DNA of 64,000 nucleotides from Candidatus Atribacteria bacterium UBA6251. GTDB taxonomy: Bacteria > Atribacterota > Phoenicimicrobiia > Phoenicimicrobiales > Phoenicimicrobiaceae. The stretch is taken from positions 11,681-75,680 of the forward strand of contig DJVR01000007.1 of NCBI GenBank assembly GCA_002441285.1, given 5' to 3'. The notes under the pieces were generated by a model. The model was not told where the DNA came from and searched no databases. It saw only the letters and a program-made list of their open reading frames with translations. Both the position numbers and the translations under genes were made by a program. Below are positions 17,158 through 25,802 of the stretch, in pieces. Position 1 is the stretch's first letter. Every line of letters begins with the position of its first letter.

Positions 17158-17931
17158 TTATTTTAGTAATTGTTGTAGAATGGGTAATACTTCTTTTAAA
17201 TGATGCACAGTATAATCTGCCTCATCTTTACTTTCCAAGTTATTTTTTGCTTGAAATTTATTTATCCAGATCGTAGTCATTAACATTTTTTTTCCACCCT
17301 GGATATCTTTAGTATATGAATCGCCTATTATTATTGCTTCTTTTCCCTTACACCCCGCTTTATATAAAGCGGTTTGAAAAATTTGTTTCTTTGGCTTATA
17401 GGCTTTTACTTCTTCAGAAGTAGTAATAGAATCAAACAGATCTCTAATTCCCAACGCCTTAAATTGAAAATCCATATAGTCATGATCAATATCACTGATA
17501 ATCCCTAAATGTAAAGAAGGATTCTTACGAATCCAATTAATAAGGGTAAAGGTTTCGGGAAATAATTTTATAAATTCTAAATGTCGTTTCAAGTATATTT
17601 TTTCAAACCAGGAAAAATCTTCAGAAGAAGGAGTGATTCTAAATTCAGATAGTAAACGGATAAAGGCTTTTTTAGTAGATTCACGTAGAGGGTTAAAACA
17701 TTGAACCAGAGGATCAGGATCCAATAAAGTCATTTCTTTAGTGAAGATAAGAGAATTATATTTGGCTACTAAATCTTCTACTGGTATGGTAAGTTTAAAT
17801 TTGTGGATTATATCTTTCATCATAGCCAGGTGAGCGAAGTTATCGCTTTCAGTATCCATTAAAGTGCCACCAAAATCAAAAAAAATGGCTTTAAATTTTG
17901 TTTTTTCTTCAGAGTAGTTTATTTTTTCCAT
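17158..17931 (-). CDS. HAD superfamily hydrolase (subfamily IA)
   Basis: A 257-residue soluble phosphatase-like protein. HAD motifs are present in order: motif I FFDFGGTLMDT (nucleophile D19; the usual second Asp is Gly, as in many IA members), motif II with Ser in GIISDID, motif III Lys in KPKKQIF, and motif IV GDSYTKDIQGGKK. A helical C1 cap lies between motifs I and II. The GG-T variant at motif I argues for dehalogenase-like or atypical phosphatase chemistry. Substrate unknown. ATG start behind GGAGAG. Confidence 0.8.
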   Translation of the reverse strand: MEKINYSEEKTKFKAIFFDFGGTLMDTESDNFAHLAMMKDIIHKFKLTIPVEDLVAKYNSLIFTKEMTLLDPDPLVQCFNPLRESTKKAFIRLLSEFRITPSSEDFSWFEKIYLKRHLEFIKLFPETFTLINWIRKNPSLHLGIISDIDHDYMDFQFKALGIRDLFDSITTSEEVKAYKPKKQIFQTALYKAGCKGKEAIIIGDSYTKDIQGGKKMLMTTIWINKFQAKNNLESKDEADYTVHHLKEVLPILQQLLK

Positions 17932-18046
17932 TTTCTCTCCTCTCTTTAAATGATTATTTAGATTATTAATTGTATAATAGTTTTAGATTTAAATATTTAA
18001 TGAATTTGGATCAATTACTTTACATAAAAATACTAAATATTAAAAT

Positions 18047-19120
18047 TTAATCTTTATAGAAAAAGAATAATCTTTGCAGAGCTTTAGCTTTTTCACTTCT
18101 TTCAATTTTAGAATGGTTAATTGCATTTCTTAAAATCTGGATAGATAAATCATAATTTTTACGATCTACTGGATAGGGATATCCATCTTTACCCCCGTGA
18201 GCAAAGCTATATCTTGCTGGATCCTGGAAGCTGGGAGGGGTATCATAGATGATTTCCGAAATAAGTGTAAGGGCACGGATAGTTTTAGGCCCCACCCCTT
18301 TTATCCCTAATAATCTCTCAAAATTTTGTGGTTGCTTTTCGTAAGTATTTAAAAATATTTTATTTAACCTTTCGGGGTTTATCTCATTTAGTAAGACCTG
18401 ATGTTGGGCAGGTAAATTTAAACTTTGTAATTTTTTTATATCTTTTATCAGTCTTTCTGGTTTTTCTCGGGATAACTCAGTAGTTAACTTTCTAGCTTTC
18501 TGGCTTTCCTGGGCAACCATATTTAAAGGATTAACCCGAATATCACAACATATCCCGGAATGAGGTTCACAAACAAAATCTTTTGATCCTATTCCTAACC
18601 AGTGATATCGACGGGCATAATGGGTAAGGGTATTCATCCCTTGCTGTATTACCGTCCAAATACCTTTTGAGGAAAAGATAAAACAATGATGATACAATTG
18701 AAATCCATCTTGAAGGGCAGAACTATCTACTTTTGCCGACATTTTACTGGCATAAATCAGCTCGGAAGGGTCTTTTTCCAGAAAAGTAGCTGCTTTTTCT
18801 ATCTCCTGAGGAGTCTTACGAGAGGTTCCTCCTTTACCTCCTGCTATAAACAATCCTATTTCTTTTTCTATTCCCTTAATTCCTTCTTTTAAAGCGCCAC
18901 AAACGGTAGTGGTTAATCCACTGGAATGCCAGTCAAACCCCAATACACAACCGAAGGCTTGGAACCAGAAGGGATCGGAAAGTTTTTTTAGCATCTCTTC
19001 TGGCCCCTGCTCATTGATAATAAATACAGTAATATAGCGAGCTAACTCTTTCATTCGCTGAAAGAGCCAGGCTGGGGCTTTTCCATAATGTAAAGGTAGG
19101 TCAGCAACTCCCGTTTTCAT
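18047..19120 (-). CDS. DUF763 domain protein with helix-hairpin-helix
   Basis: A 357-residue protein matching the DUF763 family, found in archaea and thermophilic or anaerobic bacteria and of unknown function. Characteristic stretches: MKTGVADLPLHYGKAPAWLF at the start, the VLGFDWHSSG segment near 80, and a helix-hairpin-helix LLGIKGVGPKTIRAL near 278-292. The HhH suggests binding of DNA or structured nucleic acid. No neighbour clarifies the role, although the next gene (DUF72) is another uncharacterised family sometimes linked to nucleic-acid chemistry. Confidence 0.8.
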   Translation of the reverse strand: MKTGVADLPLHYGKAPAWLFQRMKELARYITVFIINEQGPEEMLKKLSDPFWFQAFGCVLGFDWHSSGLTTTVCGALKEGIKGIEKEIGLFIAGGKGGTSRKTPQEIEKAATFLEKDPSELIYASKMSAKVDSSALQDGFQLYHHCFIFSSKGIWTVIQQGMNTLTHYARRYHWLGIGSKDFVCEPHSGICCDIRVNPLNMVAQESQKARKLTTELSREKPERLIKDIKKLQSLNLPAQHQVLLNEINPERLNKIFLNTYEKQPQNFERLLGIKGVGPKTIRALTLISEIIYDTPPSFQDPARYSFAHGGKDGYPYPVDRKNYDLSIQILRNAINHSKIERSEKAKALQRLFFFYKD

Positions 19121-19212
19121 TGCTCTCCTCTAGGTTAACATATAATCATATCTTTAGAATATAAAATAATCGATTATAATGTATCTTATAAATAAAAGAG
19201 GGAAAAGTCAAA

Positions 19213-19971
19213 TCAAGCAAATGAATCTAAGTTTAGTAATTTTTTAAAATAAAGGGCATTTTTTACTGCATATCCTCGGGCATCATTGTTAAAATAAATA
19301 TATATTTTTTTTACTCTTTTTTTCCAGAGCTTACACTTATCTACCCAATATTTAAGTTCTTCTTTTGAATAATTGGTACTATAAAGTACTTCTCCGCCAT
19401 GTAACCTGAGATAGATAAAATTAGCAGTAATGATTTCCTGATAAGGCCAGTACTTAGAATGGGCTAAGCAGATGGAGTAATTATATTCTCCCAGGATTTT
19501 ATAAACTTCTTGACAGAACCAGCTGGAGTGTCGAAATTCAAAAACCTGGTTAATATGTTGGGAAAGAGGAATATTATTTAAAGAATAACAAAAAGAGGTT
19601 AATCTCTCAGGAGTAAATTTAAGATAAGGAGGAAGTTGCCATAAAATTACTTTAAGTTTTTCTTTCAAGTTTTGAAGATGAGAAAAAAAGAGTTCCAGTG
19701 ACTCCTGAATATCTTTTAATTTTTTAATATGGGTAATAAAACGACTTCCCTTGACCGCAAAAACAAAATTTTGGGGAGTCTGTTCATACCATTTTAGAAA
19801 AGCCTCAATAGAGGGAAGACGATAAAATGTGATATTTAATTCAACTGTATTAAAAAATTGACTGTAATATTCCAGCCATTTTTGAGAAGAAATTTTAGTT
19901 GGATAGAAAACGCCTTTAGCCCAATGCGAGTAACTATATCCACTGGTACCAATAAAAATAACGTTAGACAC
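19213..19971 (-). CDS. DUF72 family protein (YecE-like TIM barrel)
   Basis: A 252-residue protein of the DUF72 family. Seen: IGTSGYSYSHWAKGVFYP at residues 7-24, the ELNITFYRLPS strand, FAVKGSRFITH, and the late YLRLHGGEVLYST. The fold is a TIM barrel resembling endonuclease IV/xylose isomerase, but no activity is established. It lies 92 bases downstream of the DUF763 gene's start side on the same strand. Upstream (20030-20060) is an AT-rich element with Fur-box-like hexamers. Confidence 0.85.
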   Translation of the reverse strand: MSNVIFIGTSGYSYSHWAKGVFYPTKISSQKWLEYYSQFFNTVELNITFYRLPSIEAFLKWYEQTPQNFVFAVKGSRFITHIKKLKDIQESLELFFSHLQNLKEKLKVILWQLPPYLKFTPERLTSFCYSLNNIPLSQHINQVFEFRHSSWFCQEVYKILGEYNYSICLAHSKYWPYQEIITANFIYLRLHGGEVLYSTNYSKEELKYWVDKCKLWKKRVKKIYIYFNNDARGYAVKNALYFKKLLNLDSFA

Positions 19972-20129
19972 TGTTTTACCCTGATAATTTATTTCTAATC
20001 AATCATTCAGGATATATTTTTTTTATTTGATTGACAAATTATCATTATCGTTATTATTTTAGCATTAAAAGATGATGAAAAAAAGAGAGAAATCCTCAGT
20101 AAAGGAAAATAAAAATAAGAAATTATTTT

Positions 20130-21305
20130 TTACTCTTTAATCTTGACCAGTAAAACAGAGGTTAATATAGCAAAGAATACCCCAGCCCAGAAGGGAGAGG
20201 CAGGAACAAAGTGTACTTTTAAGTATCCTCCTAAAACAGACCCCAGAGAGCCAATTAAACCGGTAGTAGTTCCAATAAAACCGATGATTAATCCCCGGGA
20301 AGCCTGGTGGGTAATATCGGCCATCAGGGCACCATAGGCAATATAACAACTCTGAAAAAAGGTATAAAAAAGTACAAAACATAAGATATTCAGGTGTAAG
20401 GAAAAACTAAAACTCCATAAAATAATGAATAAACCCATCCCTAAAGCACTAATCGATAGAACCTTTTTACTGCCCCATTTATCGATAAATTTTCCTCCCC
20501 AAAGGCTAAAAATAACTGCTGCAAGTCCCCCAGAGGTAAAAAGTAGATTGATATAGGCTTTGTCCAAATTCATTACTTCTTTAACATATAAAGAAATAAA
20601 AGGACCATTGCCGGTTAGGTTGAATAAAAAAATAAGAGAGGAAAGGGCAATAATAATAATCATTATATGTTGGTTGAAAAGGGCCCTTTTCGATTCTTCT
20701 TTATTGATTTTTATGCGTTGATGATAAGTTTCTCTAAGCCATAAAACCCTCGCTAAAGCGCAGAGAAAAGTGACCAGAGAGGTAAGATAAAATAGATATT
20801 TAATAGATATTTTAGGTATTAATATCATTCCCAAAAGGGGACCCAGGGTTATTCCTAAAACCACAAATAATTCGAAAATACTGTATGCTGTTCCTCTTTT
20901 GTTTTTAGGAACCGACTCGGCAATGATAGAATAGAAAGAAGGTAACTGAAGAGCGCTGCAAACCTGAGAAAGAACTAAATAAAAAACTACCAATTTCCAA
21001 TCCGATGAATTTCCTGCTAAAAAATAGAGCAAAGGCAAGAAAAAAGTAGGTAGGGTAATCAATAATTTACGTCCAAAATGGTCTGATAAGATCCCTCCCC
21101 AAAATTGCATTAGAGAATAAGAAAAGGCAAGTAAGGTATAAGCAAATCCTATTTGAAAATCACTTGCTCCTAATTCCTGGAGAAAAATAGGAAGAATGGG
21201 ATACCAGCTAAAAAAAGCTATAATAATAAATAAAACGGTAAGTGAAAGTACCATTATATTACGTTCAAAAAATAAAGATTTACAAATTTTAAGCCAGAAA
21301 TTCAT
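20130..21305 (-). CDS. Major facilitator superfamily transporter
   Basis: A 391-residue protein with twelve predicted membrane spans in two halves and the MFS motif A GGILSDHFGRK between spans 2 and 3, with a weaker GGKFIDKWGSKK copy in the second half. The pattern fits drug:proton antiporters of the DHA1 type. Substrate unknown; efflux is the default inference. It is monocistronic by spacing. ATG start behind AAAGGGAAAG. Confidence 0.8.
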   Translation of the reverse strand: MNFWLKICKSLFFERNIMVLSLTVLFIIIAFFSWYPILPIFLQELGASDFQIGFAYTLLAFSYSLMQFWGGILSDHFGRKLLITLPTFFLPLLYFLAGNSSDWKLVVFYLVLSQVCSALQLPSFYSIIAESVPKNKRGTAYSIFELFVVLGITLGPLLGMILIPKISIKYLFYLTSLVTFLCALARVLWLRETYHQRIKINKEESKRALFNQHIMIIIIALSSLIFLFNLTGNGPFISLYVKEVMNLDKAYINLLFTSGGLAAVIFSLWGGKFIDKWGSKKVLSISALGMGLFIILWSFSFSLHLNILCFVLFYTFFQSCYIAYGALMADITHQASRGLIIGFIGTTTGLIGSLGSVLGGYLKVHFVPASPFWAGVFFAILTSVLLVKIKE

Positions 21306-21417
21306 TCTCTTTCCCTTTTATTTTTTTAAATAACTTTTCTCTTAAAATTATGATATGATAAAATATAAACAATTATAACATAAGAGATAAAGAGAAAGTA
21401 TATTTTTTGGTTTAATA

Positions 21418-21446
21418 TTGTTTGACAAAGGTTTTGATTTTATAAT
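21418..21446 (+). promoter_or_regulatory. Promoter of the adenosine-specific kinase gene
   Basis: TTGTTT (21418-21423), a 17-base spacer and TATAAT (21441-21446) stand about 40 bases before the ATG at 21487. An overlapping TTGACA at 21422-21427 offers an alternative -35. Confidence 0.6.
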
Positions 21447-21486
21447 ATAAAGTAGATAAAAATTTTTCAGGAGGGGGAAAATAAAG

Positions 21487-21969
21487 ATGGAATTGAAAGT
21501 AGTCAAAATAGAATTTCCGGAAGAAACCAATATTATTATTGGTCAAACTCATTTTATTAAAACTGCAGAAGATCTTTATGAGATAATGAAAAATTCAGTT
21601 CCCGGGGTAAACTTTGGTTTAGCATTTAATGAAGCCTCTGGGCCGTGTCTGGTTCGGGCTGAGGGTAATGATCCAAACTTAAAGAGTCTAGCTATTAAAA
21701 ATGTAAAAGAGATAGGTGCTGGACATACCTTTGTAATTCTGCTGCAGAATGCTTATCCTATTAATGTGCTTAATGCCATCAAAAATTGTCCGGAAGTCTG
21801 TTCAATATTCTGTGCTACTGCCAATCCAGTACAAGTAATTGTGGGACAAACAGATTTAGGCCGAGCTGTTCTGGGGGTAGTAGATGGTTTTACGCCTAAG
21901 GGGATAGAAACAGAAAAAGATGTTCAGGAAAGAAAAGACTTTTTAAGGATGATCGGATATAAAAAATAG
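21487..21969 (+). CDS. Adenosine-specific kinase family protein (DUF355)
   Basis: A 160-residue protein of the family named from the archaeal adenosine-specific kinase (formerly DUF355), which phosphorylates adenosine to AMP and is unrelated to ribokinase-type kinases. Family segments seen: ETNIIIGQTHFIKTAEDLYE, NFGLAFNEASGPCLVR, GAGHTFVILL, and the C-terminal VIVGQTDLGRAVLGVVDG. Found mostly in archaea and thermophilic or anaerobic bacteria. Likely purine salvage. It has its own promoter and GGAGGGGG ribosome site. Confidence 0.82.
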   Translation: MELKVVKIEFPEETNIIIGQTHFIKTAEDLYEIMKNSVPGVNFGLAFNEASGPCLVRAEGNDPNLKSLAIKNVKEIGAGHTFVILLQNAYPINVLNAIKNCPEVCSIFCATANPVQVIVGQTDLGRAVLGVVDGFTPKGIETEKDVQERKDFLRMIGYKK

Positions 21970-21984
21970 GGGTTACTTTATTCA

Positions 21985-22103
21985 ACTAAACAACTGATTA
22001 AGTAACGAGTAATTAGTAATAATTTTGATCAACTAATTAGTTTACAAGTTAAACAGGTAATTAATTAACCAGTTACCTAACCATTAAATCAAAAGGAGGT
22101 AAT
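21985..22103 (+). repeat. Intergenic TTAAC-rich repeat, copy 2, carrying the PspC gene ribosome site
   Basis: This spacer shares words with 1361-1460 read on the opposite strand: GAGTAATTAGT, then AACTAATTAGTTT-like words, then AGTTACCTAACCA, ending in the GGAGG that serves the next gene. The last 29 bases differ from copy 1 at two positions. Internally GGTAATTAATTAACC is palindromic. Confidence 0.6.
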
Positions 22104-22110
22104 TTTAATT

Positions 22111-22581
22111 ATGGAGAAAAAACTTTACCGCTCAAGAAAGGATTGTATGTTAGGAGGGGTTTGTGGAGGAATTGCTGAATATTTTAATATTGACTCCACC
22201 CTGGTAAGATTGGTTGCATTATTAATTGTGCTTATGGGAGGAGCTGGTATAATTGCTTATATTATAGCCTGGATAATAATTCCTAAGAATCCTGAACAAG
22301 AATCTAATCCTGATTTTGAAAAAAAAGAAGAGATAAAAGATAAGATTACACAAGGGGCTAAAGATATGGTAGAAGAGGTAAAGGAACGTTTCGAGAAAAA
22401 AGATGTTGAAACAAATTCAGAAAAAAACCGCAAGATATTAGGCGGAATAATTATAATAGCTCTAGGGTCACTTTTTTTAGCCAATAGTTTTTTCCCCTGG
22501 GTCCAATGGGGTAAGTTATGGCCAATTATTTTAATTGCTTTAGGAATTTCTATTATGATTCAAGCTTTTATAAAAAAATAA
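22111..22581 (+). CDS. PspC domain envelope-stress protein with LiaF-like tail
   Basis: A 156-residue inner-membrane protein. The N-terminal PspC domain (residues 1-62) has KLYRSRKDCMLGGVCGGIAEYF and one long membrane helix (VALLIVLMGGAGIIAYIIAWIII). A charged Lys/Glu linker (65-108) leads to two more membrane helices (111-153, ending WGKLWPIILIALGISIMIQ) like the transmembrane part of LiaF/DUF5668 proteins. PspC proteins sense membrane stress or help regulate Psp/Lia responses; no PspA or LiaRS partner is in this window. It sits directly behind intergenic repeat copy 2. Confidence 0.8.
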   Translation: MEKKLYRSRKDCMLGGVCGGIAEYFNIDSTLVRLVALLIVLMGGAGIIAYIIAWIIIPKNPEQESNPDFEKKEEIKDKITQGAKDMVEEVKERFEKKDVETNSEKNRKILGGIIIIALGSLFLANSFFPWVQWGKLWPIILIALGISIMIQAFIKK

Positions 22582-22590
22582 AAGAAGAAA

Positions 22591-23751
22591 ATGGTGAAAA
22601 AGTGGTTTTTAAAAAATAACTGGTTAAATAAAAAAAACCAACTATCCAATAAAAGACCAATAATAGGTTGGATATGTACATATACACCTAAAGAAATTCT
22701 TCTGGCAGCAGATCTTTTACCTGTAAGAATTTTACCTCGCATTGACCCTTCTTTAGCTAATACTTATATGGATAGTAATTTTTGTCCTTTTGCACGTAGT
22801 TGTCTAGGGGAGTTAATGGAAGGAGATTATAAAGAATTAGAACACTTACTTTTAATAAATTCCTGTGATGCCATCCGTCGTTTCTATGATGCATGTAGAT
22901 ATTATCATCACCCAAAAAATTCTTTTATTTGTCTCTTAGATTTACCCAGAAAAGATTCGACTCAAGCGTTAATTTATTTTCAATCTAATTTAGAATTATT
23001 AGTAAAAAGAATAGAAGAATTTTTTCAGATCAAGATTTCAGAGAATTTACTTTTACAAGCTATTTCTAATAGTAATAAGGTTAGGAAATTATTAACTAAA
23101 TTATATTATCTATATGTCAGCGATAAAATTGATCTATCAGGAGAAATTTTTCTACAAATTATTCAGCAAGGGATGATTTTACCAATAAAAGAATACCAAA
23201 CTTTTTTAGAAAAAGAGCTAAAAGATTGTTCCCAGCCAGAAAAAGAATCCTTCAATAATAAAAAATCAAAAACTAAAAGAAATCCGAAACTCCTGATTAG
23301 CGGAACATGGATAGATGACTTAAGATTAATCAAGATAATTGAAGATTACGGAGGGAAAATAGTATTTTTTGATCTTTGTAATGGAAATAGATCTTTTCAA
23401 GGGCAAATTGAAATACCTGAAGGGAAAGTCAATAATAAAGAGTCTATTCTTAAAACACTAACTGAGTTTTATCTTCATAAATTACCCTGTCCGAGGATGG
23501 TGAATCTGGAGAAAAGATGGGAATATCTAAATCAACTTATTCAGGATTATCAGATTGAAGGAGTGGTCTTTTATAATTTGAAATTTTGTGATACTTCTAT
23601 GTATGAATTACCCATTTTAAGGGAGAGATTAAAAAAGAAAAGCATCCCCAGTCTTTTCTTAGAAGGAGAATTTTCAGCACAAATCTCCGGTAGAAATAGA
23701 ACCAGAATTCAAGCTTTTCTGGAGGTATTAGAATTTGGTAGACAAACTTAA
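22591..23751 (+). CDS. 2-hydroxyacyl-CoA dehydratase-like subunit (HgdB/FldB family), first
   Basis: A 386-residue member of the D-component family of radical 2-hydroxyacyl-CoA dehydratases and benzoyl-CoA reductases. Seen: IIGWICTYTPKEILLAADLLPVR at the start, cysteines C65 and C71 (NFCPFARSC), C92 (NSCDAIRRF), and a later LKFCDTSMYELP, which are the expected [4Fe-4S] ligand positions; the C-terminal LEGEFS..SGRNRTRIQAFLE is the family tail. It begins 10 bases after the PspC gene with only a weak ribosome site. Its end overlaps the next subunit by 17 bases. Together with the following subunit and activase it forms a complete enzyme set; the substrate is unknown because the sequence is far from characterised dehydratases. 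Confidence 0.75.
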   Translation: MVKKWFLKNNWLNKKNQLSNKRPIIGWICTYTPKEILLAADLLPVRILPRIDPSLANTYMDSNFCPFARSCLGELMEGDYKELEHLLLINSCDAIRRFYDACRYYHHPKNSFICLLDLPRKDSTQALIYFQSNLELLVKRIEEFFQIKISENLLLQAISNSNKVRKLLTKLYYLYVSDKIDLSGEIFLQIIQQGMILPIKEYQTFLEKELKDCSQPEKESFNNKKSKTKRNPKLLISGTWIDDLRLIKIIEDYGGKIVFFDLCNGNRSFQGQIEIPEGKVNNKESILKTLTEFYLHKLPCPRMVNLEKRWEYLNQLIQDYQIEGVVFYNLKFCDTSMYELPILRERLKKKSIPSLFLEGEFSAQISGRNRTRIQAFLEVLEFGRQT

Positions 23752-24994
23752 GGATACTTTTATTACAAATTGGATACGCAAAATAACTAAAAATACCAAG
23801 ACCTATAAATTGGGTAAGTTATTTAGCAGATTATATTTTAGAAAAAGTACAAAAAGTTTTAAAATCTGGTTAAATTTTCTCTTTCAACAACTAATAGAAG
23901 CTGCTCAAAAGAGGAGATTAGTAGTTTGGGCTAATATCTATACCCCCTCTGAATTTTTATATAGTTTAAACCTCATTCCTATTTATCCTGAGCTTATTTC
24001 CGGGGTAATAGCCTCCTTAGGGTGGGGAGATTATTTTATTGAGGAAGCAGAATCAAAATTATATTCCACTGACCTATGTTCTTTTTATCGGGTAGCAGCT
24101 GGATTAATCCTGAAGGATTGGTTTCCATCACCAGATTTGGTTATTTCCAGTTCCCAACTTTGTGATGGTTCCACTAAATTTTTTAATAATATAAGTAAAT
24201 ATTATAACTGTAAACATTATCTGATTGATGCTCCTTACTATAGTGATCAGAAAGCAGAAACTTATCTTGCTAGGCAAATAAAAGATATGAATAAACAAAT
24301 CTATTTGGATAATGGTAAAGATCCAGACCAGAACAAAATTAAAGAGACTTTTCACTACTCTAACCTCACCAGAGATTATATAATTAAAATTAACCAATTA
24401 AGAGAAAGAGTCCCTTCTCCTCTATCGGGTTGGGAAGCTATGGCTTATATTTTATATATGTTTTTCTCTTCTTTGGGAAGCAAAAAGGGGCTAGAGTTTT
24501 ATCGTACTTTATATCAGGAGGTTGAAGAAAAAAGCAGGAAGGTAGAAAAAAACCGAAATAATGAAGAAAAGAGGCTTCTCTGGCTTCATCAAATTAGACC
24601 TTATTATCCTAATGAAATACTGAAAAATATTCAAGATCATAAAGGAGTAATTTCCTTTGAAGAAGTAAGTTATCTCTATTGGTCTCCTCTGGATGACCGG
24701 GCACCCTGGAAGAGTCTGAGTAGAAAAATAATTTCTAATTTTGGGGCAGGTCCCATAGAAAGAAGGATTAATCAGATAGATGATTTAATCAATAAATATA
24801 AAATAGATGGAGTGATTCATTTTTCACAGAGAGGCTGTCGACAGAGTTGCGGGGGAGCATTTATAATCAAAGATTATTTAAAAAAAAGAAAAATTCCTAT
24901 GTTGATCTTGGATGGAGATGGGGCAGATTCCCGCAATTATTCTAAAGGTCAGACCAGGACTAGAGTGGAAGCCTTTTTGGAGATGTTATCCTGA
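23735..24994 (+). CDS. 2-hydroxyacyl-CoA dehydratase-like subunit (HgdB/FldB family), second
   Basis: A 419-residue paralogue of the preceding subunit. The TTG start at 23735 has GGAGG nine bases upstream and overlaps the first subunit. Visible landmarks: VVWANIYTPSEFLYSLNLIP, STDLCSFYR, SSSQLCDGSTKFF, FSQRGCRQSCGGAF and the family tail LDGDGADSRNY..GQTRTRVEAFLE, giving several Cys in cluster-ligand positions. The two unequal subunits would form the heterodimeric catalytic component that receives an electron from the activase at 25026. It could act on a hydroxyacyl-CoA or belong to the wider double-cubane group, which reduces other small molecules. Confidence 0.75.
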   Translation: MVDKLKDTFITNWIRKITKNTKTYKLGKLFSRLYFRKSTKSFKIWLNFLFQQLIEAAQKRRLVVWANIYTPSEFLYSLNLIPIYPELISGVIASLGWGDYFIEEAESKLYSTDLCSFYRVAAGLILKDWFPSPDLVISSSQLCDGSTKFFNNISKYYNCKHYLIDAPYYSDQKAETYLARQIKDMNKQIYLDNGKDPDQNKIKETFHYSNLTRDYIIKINQLRERVPSPLSGWEAMAYILYMFFSSLGSKKGLEFYRTLYQEVEEKSRKVEKNRNNEEKRLLWLHQIRPYYPNEILKNIQDHKGVISFEEVSYLYWSPLDDRAPWKSLSRKIISNFGAGPIERRINQIDDLINKYKIDGVIHFSQRGCRQSCGGAFIIKDYLKKRKIPMLILDGDGADSRNYSKGQTRTRVEAFLEMLS

Positions 24995-25025
24995 AGGTGA
25001 TACCATTTAGATAGGAAGAAATAAG

Positions 25026-25802
25026 ATGATAGTAGCAGGTTTAGATATTGGTTCTTTAGCGATTAAGGCGCTTATATGGGAAGATAATAAAATAAAGGGT
25101 TTTAGTATTATCCCTAATGGTCATAATGTGAATAAATTAGCTCGTGATTGTCTGGAGCTAACCCTTCAGAAAACCCAAACTAATTTTAAAGATTTAAAGG
25201 TTATTTTTGCAACTGGTTACGGGAGAGTAAATATACCCTTTGCTCATCAATCTATTACCGAAATTACCTGTCATGCCTTAGGTGCCCATTGGTTAAATCA
25301 TAAAACCAGGACAGTTATTGATATTGGTGGTCAGGATAGTAAAGTAATTAGTCTTGATGATGAAGGAAGAGTAATTGATTTTGTGATGAACGATAAATGT
25401 GCTGCCGGTACCGGGCGGTTTTTAGAAGTAATGGCTTATGCTTTGGGATTGAAGTTAGAGGAATTAGGAAGAGAATCATTAAAAGCAAAAAAGAGAATAA
25501 GAATAAGTAGTATGTGTACCGTTTTCGCCGAATCAGAAGTAATTTCTCTTCTAGCAGAAGGTTGTCTTCGGGAAGATATTATTCAGGGTTTACATGAAGC
25601 CATTGCTAATCGGATTTCCATTATGGCTAATCGGTTGAGGATAGAAGGAGTAATTACCTTAAGTGGAGGGGTAGCTAAAAATGAGGGAATGGTTCAGGCT
25701 TTGAAAAGAAGGCTAAAGAAAAAAATTTATATTCCTGAAGAACCACAAATTGTGGGAGCTTTAGGAGCTGCCCTTGCTGCTAGTAGAAGGGAGTTTCTAT
25801 GA
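25026..25802 (+). CDS. BadF/HgdC-type ATP-dependent activase of 2-hydroxyacyl-CoA dehydratase
   Basis: A 258-residue ASKHA-fold ATPase. Seen: phosphate-1 loop AGLDIGSLAIKALIW (4-18), IDIGGQDSK (98-106), the cluster cysteines C125 (NDKCAAGTGRFLE) and C164 (SSMCTVFAESEV), and LSGGVAKNEG for adenosine binding. The homodimer holds one bridging 4Fe-4S cluster and uses ATP hydrolysis to push a low-potential electron into the dehydratase component. Its gene overlaps the following iron-sulfur protein gene by 4 bases, which implies that protein works in the same process. Confidence 0.88.
   Translation: MIVAGLDIGSLAIKALIWEDNKIKGFSIIPNGHNVNKLARDCLELTLQKTQTNFKDLKVIFATGYGRVNIPFAHQSITEITCHALGAHWLNHKTRTVIDIGGQDSKVISLDDEGRVIDFVMNDKCAAGTGRFLEVMAYALGLKLEELGRESLKAKKRIRISSMCTVFAESEVISLLAEGCLREDIIQGLHEAIANRISIMANRLRIEGVITLSGGVAKNEGMVQALKRRLKKKIYIPEEPQIVGALGAALAASRREFL

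Noticed and set aside
22591..25802. Benzoyl-CoA reductase
   Set aside because: Only two HgdB-like subunits and one activase are present; the four-subunit set and aromatic-pathway genes are missing.
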